Assembly (NCBI GenBank): GCA_027604185.1
Contig: JADGKB010000025.1
Span: forward strand, 62,001-126,000
Length of the DNA: 64,000 nt
DNA from: Boothiomyces macroporosus
Taxonomy: Eukaryota; Chytridiomycota; Chytridiomycetes; Rhizophydiales; Terramycetaceae
Reading direction: 5' to 3'
How positions within the stretch are numbered: the first letter of the stretch is position 1; every line of letters begins with the position of its first letter. Below the pieces are notes generated by a model, which was not told the DNA's origin, did not search any database, and was given only the letters and a program-made list of their open reading frames with translations. Both the position numbers and the translations under genes were made by a program. Shown piece by piece: positions 60,624-64,000 of this stretch.

Positions 60624-61109
60624 ATGTTCAAAGTTATCCTCACACTCCTCACATTCACAGCGGCACAAGACTCCAATGCTAAACCACCAGCAGCTTGTGC
60701 ATCACAATGCAACTCTGTTTCATTCACCTCATGTAAACAATCGTCAACCCCAAAGAGCAATGCAGACTGGACCACGGCAGCAAACAACATGGCATCATGC
60801 GTTTGCCCAATTGTTGTCAAGGCTCAAGACTGCACCAACTGCTTGATTTCCAGCACTCCAGCTGCTGCAACCTACTTGGTAAAATTACAAAGAGATTGCG
60901 CTAACGGAGTTGCAGCTCAAACTCTTGCTTCATTATGGAATGTTACTATTACAGCATCAGCTGCTCCAGCTGGCGGCTCAGCCAACGCTACTGGAAGCGG
61001 ACCTTCCAGCGGTCTTTCAACCCCACCACCAAGCTACTCTACTCCAGCATCTGCAATTAAGAACGCTGCTGGACTAGGGTTAATTGTAGCTGTAGCTCTC
61101 GCCTTGTAA
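60624..61109 (+). CDS. 8-Cys secreted GPI-type protein (CFEM-like spacing)
   Basis: An intronless ORF of 161 residues. Signal peptide MFKVILTLLTFTAAQ, a mature region with eight cysteines (CASQC, TSC, SCVC, DCTNC, DC), then an Ala/Ser/Gly/Pro-rich stalk, and a short hydrophobic C-terminus (LGLIVAVALAL) as in GPI signals. Eight cysteines before a Ser/Pro stalk recall fungal CFEM surface proteins, but the spacing is not a clear match. Likely a cell-surface protein. AATAAA lies shortly after the stop. Confidence 0.66.
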   Translation: MFKVILTLLTFTAAQDSNAKPPAACASQCNSVSFTSCKQSSTPKSNADWTTAANNMASCVCPIVVKAQDCTNCLISSTPAAATYLVKLQRDCANGVAAQTLASLWNVTITASAAPAGGSANATGSGPSSGLSTPPPSYSTPASAIKNAAGLGLIVAVALAL

Positions 61110-61206
61110 CTTCAATAAAAAGTATTAAAATATCATGAAACAATGATTGGAGGGCATAAACAGCTCGTTTATTTGAGGCCCCTTGAAATTACTAAAAACA
61201 TTAAAT

Positions 61207-62903
61207 TTACATTGGTGAAACACTGCTGTTCTTGAACCAGCTATTGTTAGATATACAGTACGTTTTGATGCGGTTAAACACCGTGACGTCGTCCACAGCA
61301 TTCTTTGGCAAATTCTCCCTGCAAGTAATTCCCCAACTCTCCAAGTCCTGAACAATAGCCTTCCCAACATCTATAAACCGCAGCACATCTGTAGGAGTCC
61401 TACTAATCTGATAGGTCCCCCCATTAATCCCGCCGCCTAACTGAATAGTACTTGATTTAGTCTTCCAATCGTCATTTAAAAGCATATCTCTGTTCAAGGC
61501 TTCAAGGAATCCTTGTAGTTCTGGCTCATGCACTTGGGTGATTTCATCAAACGATGAACTGAATTTGCTAGTTGCTAGCCTCCTTCTTTCTTGCAACTGT
61601 TTCTTCAAATGTATAAATATTTGTAGAGCGTTTGAGGTCATGTTACGATGCAGCACTCTGCAAGCGAGTATTTTTACATGTCGGGGTCTTAGTACCATTC
61701 CCTGTTCCAAGAAATTATCTAGCAAATCGTGCAAGGTTTGGTCTGCAACGGCTCTGCTTAATGCATCATCAAAGCAGGCAACTATGTTAATATAAGGTAC
61801 TAGAAAGACGATGGTGTGGACCAAAAGTATCAAGGATCCAACTCCAAATAAAGTAAGGGCGAGATTTAAGATATGGTCTTGTGACGGGAAAGTTTGGATG
61901 TACTTTAGTATATGTGCATGTTTTACTGGGATCATCCAGCAAAGCTCGTTCAATAGCTTCATCTGAAATATTAAAGTGGTGAATAATCCTTTGGACGGCA
62001 GTGCTATCCCAACTAATATTCAATGATTCCATCCTGTTCAAGTAAGGGCCAAATAATTCATAAATTGTATCTTCAGCCAACACCTTTAGTTTGGTTTTTG
62101 ATACTAGATTGGCTAGAATTGAAAAGACGATTGGTCGTGCTCCAGCGATTCCTTTCTTTATAGTTCGATCTGTCAAATTGAATCCGACATCTAGAAAGTT
62201 TTGAACGTATTTTGTAGACATGGCATGTTCAAGCACCCTATCCATCACTCCTTCTTGGAATTCAGTTATATCCAAGCCGGTATAGCGCTGTAAATCGGAT
62301 ATCAAGACCAAGTCTATATTTCCCAGCAAATAGAGGGATTCAGCAACAATCCTATGGCTTTGATCAAGTGTAGGGAAAAATCCAAATTTAGTAATCAGGG
62401 TTTTTAGTTTTTCAATATTTTCCTTTGAATTTGGGTTGGGCACTCGAACAAGTCTTTCGAATTCGCGATGATCCTTATATTAGATAACTGTACATTTAAT
62501 TTGAAATTGGCGAGTTCCTTGTAAGAATTAAAGGCCTGGTTTACGAAAAACACGTAGAGAGGGGTTGATGGAGGGTTGTGCGTTTTAGATTGAAACTACG
62601 GTTAGGTATTAGTACATCTTGAACTGATAGCTGCGCAAGGAATCTGGGAAACAGTGCACCGTTTTTCAGCATTATAGATGTGATCGTAACGTCCAAAATA
62701 GATCTATGATACGTGTACGTTTTGTATAGCGCTTGGCCCTTTCCATAATATTTTAGAAACAAGATCGCCCTGTTTGTTGAATCGGTCGACAGTTTGTTGC
62801 AGTACTTGGAAGCGATGGAGAAGATCTGGGCGGAGTCTGGTGTCAAAAAGGTAAAGATTAAACTTGATATTTCATATGGTAGCGAGTTGAAACTTGGATC
62901 CAT
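61207..62903 (-). CDS. F-box-like protein of unknown function
   Basis: Minus-strand exons 62903-62616, 62595-62494, 62473-61801 and 61781-61207, introns 20, 20 and 19 nt, 545 residues. The N-terminus reads FNSLPYEISSLIFTFL, an F-box-like start (Leu-Pro-x-Glu-Ile), which in other proteins binds Skp1 in SCF ubiquitin ligases. The remainder is helical without a recognised substrate-binding repeat. Splicing joins three frames cleanly, which supports the model. The substrate, if it is an F-box protein, is unknown. Confidence 0.62.
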
Positions 62904-64000
62904 TTTAATTTATGAGGGAGTAAAGAAAAAAGTTTAATCAGTTCAAAGTGTGAGATGAACATTGACATTGACCTGGAAGTTGTTGGTGAAAAAACTGAAT
63001 AGAAAATCGACAGATCTCGCTTAATGCTAATATCCGATCGCGTATGTGGATATTGTCGTTTAGTAGTGTATTTGAGTAACCAAATATGACTTTTGGCATT
63101 ATCCACTTTTTGTATAACATTGATCTTGATCAGTGGCATTTGACTGACTCATCACAGTACAGCTATGCACCTGTTGCAAAAAACATTTTGGTGCCACCGA
63201 TTTTAATATAGACATGTTTTTGACCAGATCGTCTATTGATCTTTCAACGTAGAGATAATTCACGCTGTTATCAACCAGAGCTATTTCGGCCTGTATCTTC
63301 CAAAGATGTAGTAATACACACTTTCGTAAAGCTGCTGCTATTATTCACCGGCTAGGGTTTAATAGCGGTATAATTAATTGAACTATGCAGGAAATTAACT
63401 CTCCAGAAATTAACTTGACCGCTGCAAGAGTTAAGTCATTTGATAAAGCCTCAACATTGCGGCCCTAGAATTAATCTTTGTGAACGATAGGAAATTAAGG
63501 TCACAAGATAGCGGAACCGCAAAGATGAAGATCCCATGGTTGTGCGGAGAGTCAATGCTCTCGTCAGACTCTGAATTGGCTCAATCATTTCCCAACTTGA
63601 TAAGGGATAACAGTATCTCAATGGATTTATGGAACGTGGTCTTTGAGCGAACCAAAAAGGAAAGTGTGACGTTAAATATTAAATTCTGTGCCGCCCAGAT
63701 AAATAGGATAAGCTATCTATGATTATTTTATCAGAATTCATAATTCAAGTGTATTCGTTCCATTACTCATTGCGGCAGTGGAGTATTGAGCTGTTATTAA
63801 AATTTTCCCATGGTGCATCACCGTGTTTCAGATTTTTTGTAAATTTTTTTTGCTTGGTTCAGCATTGAGATACAAGTTGAATTCTGGACAAATGGTTTAG
63901 AATGCTTGTCAATGATGCATAAATCCCGCTGCGGCGAAAGGAAAGTCTGTTGAATTCCTTTCACGAGATAGTAGTTGGTCACACAAACATCCCTACTTTG
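62904..64000. other. 1.1-kb unresolved right end
   Basis: An ATG at 63385 opens a short frame (MQEINSPEINLTAAR), and another frame runs to a stop at 63722 (ends NRISYL). A 19-nt intron-like GTTAAGTCATTTGATAAAG lies between them, but no splice I tried joins the frames. The minus-strand frames near 62938-63139 lack a recognisable family. A gene continuing beyond the window is possible. Confidence 0.35.

Overview
This is a eukaryotic nuclear window, AT-rich and densely packed with protein genes. Nearly every gene becomes readable only after removal of extremely short spliceosomal introns. I inferred 100 introns: 97 are 19-26 nt (most are 19, 20 or 22) and three are 44-49 nt. They start GT (mostly GTA), end AG, and most carry a TAAC/TAAT-like branch motif a few bases before the 3' splice site. 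Standard stops are used, intergenic gaps are often under 100 bp, and AATAAA often overlaps or touches the stop codon. An axonemal dynein heavy chain and a sperm-tail PG-rich (STPGR) protein imply a flagellated cell. A fungal-type uracil-catabolism (URC) gene set and secreted or GPI-anchored Ser/Thr/Gly-rich and Cys-rich proteins suggest a zoosporic early-diverging fungus or a close relative (chytrid or Cryptomycota-like). The exact lineage is inference.

Layout. 0-7 kb: TMEM135-like protein, MMSDH (minus), a 24-nt minisatellite, RPS24 and a complete compact TERT. 7-12.4 kb: a kinesin with an SPEP-repeat tail (minus), then two tandem syntaxin/Sso1 t-SNAREs. 12.4-17.6 kb: PP4 catalytic subunit, RCE1 and dynein light chain LC8 (all minus), HEATR6-like protein, and a promethin/LDAF1-like protein (minus). 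17.6-20.6 kb: a 3-kb stretch with no recognisable gene. 20.6-28.1 kb: XPB/SSL2 helicase and uracil phosphoribosyltransferase (minus), then URC1, an STPGR flagellar protein and URC4. 28.1-31.5 kb: two small secreted Cys-rich proteins and an APC-superfamily permease. 31.6-45.7 kb: one axonemal dynein heavy chain of about 4,633 residues. 45.7-53 kb: BORCS8-like protein, two paralogous GPI-type surface proteins, a multi-thioredoxin-fold protein, a nitronate monooxygenase-like enzyme and CCT3. 53.4-58.5 kb: a tandem pair of unknown multi-pass membrane proteins. 58.7-64 kb: D-2-hydroxyglutarate dehydrogenase, an 8-Cys GPI-type protein, an F-box-like protein, and an unresolved end.

The clearest functional grouping is UPRT, URC1 and URC4. 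Together they match the URC uracil-degradation route described in some yeasts and bacteria. MMSDH lies about 20 kb away and could act further downstream. Several genes relate to microtubules or flagella (kinesin, LC8, STPGR, dynein heavy chain), but they are scattered rather than clustered.
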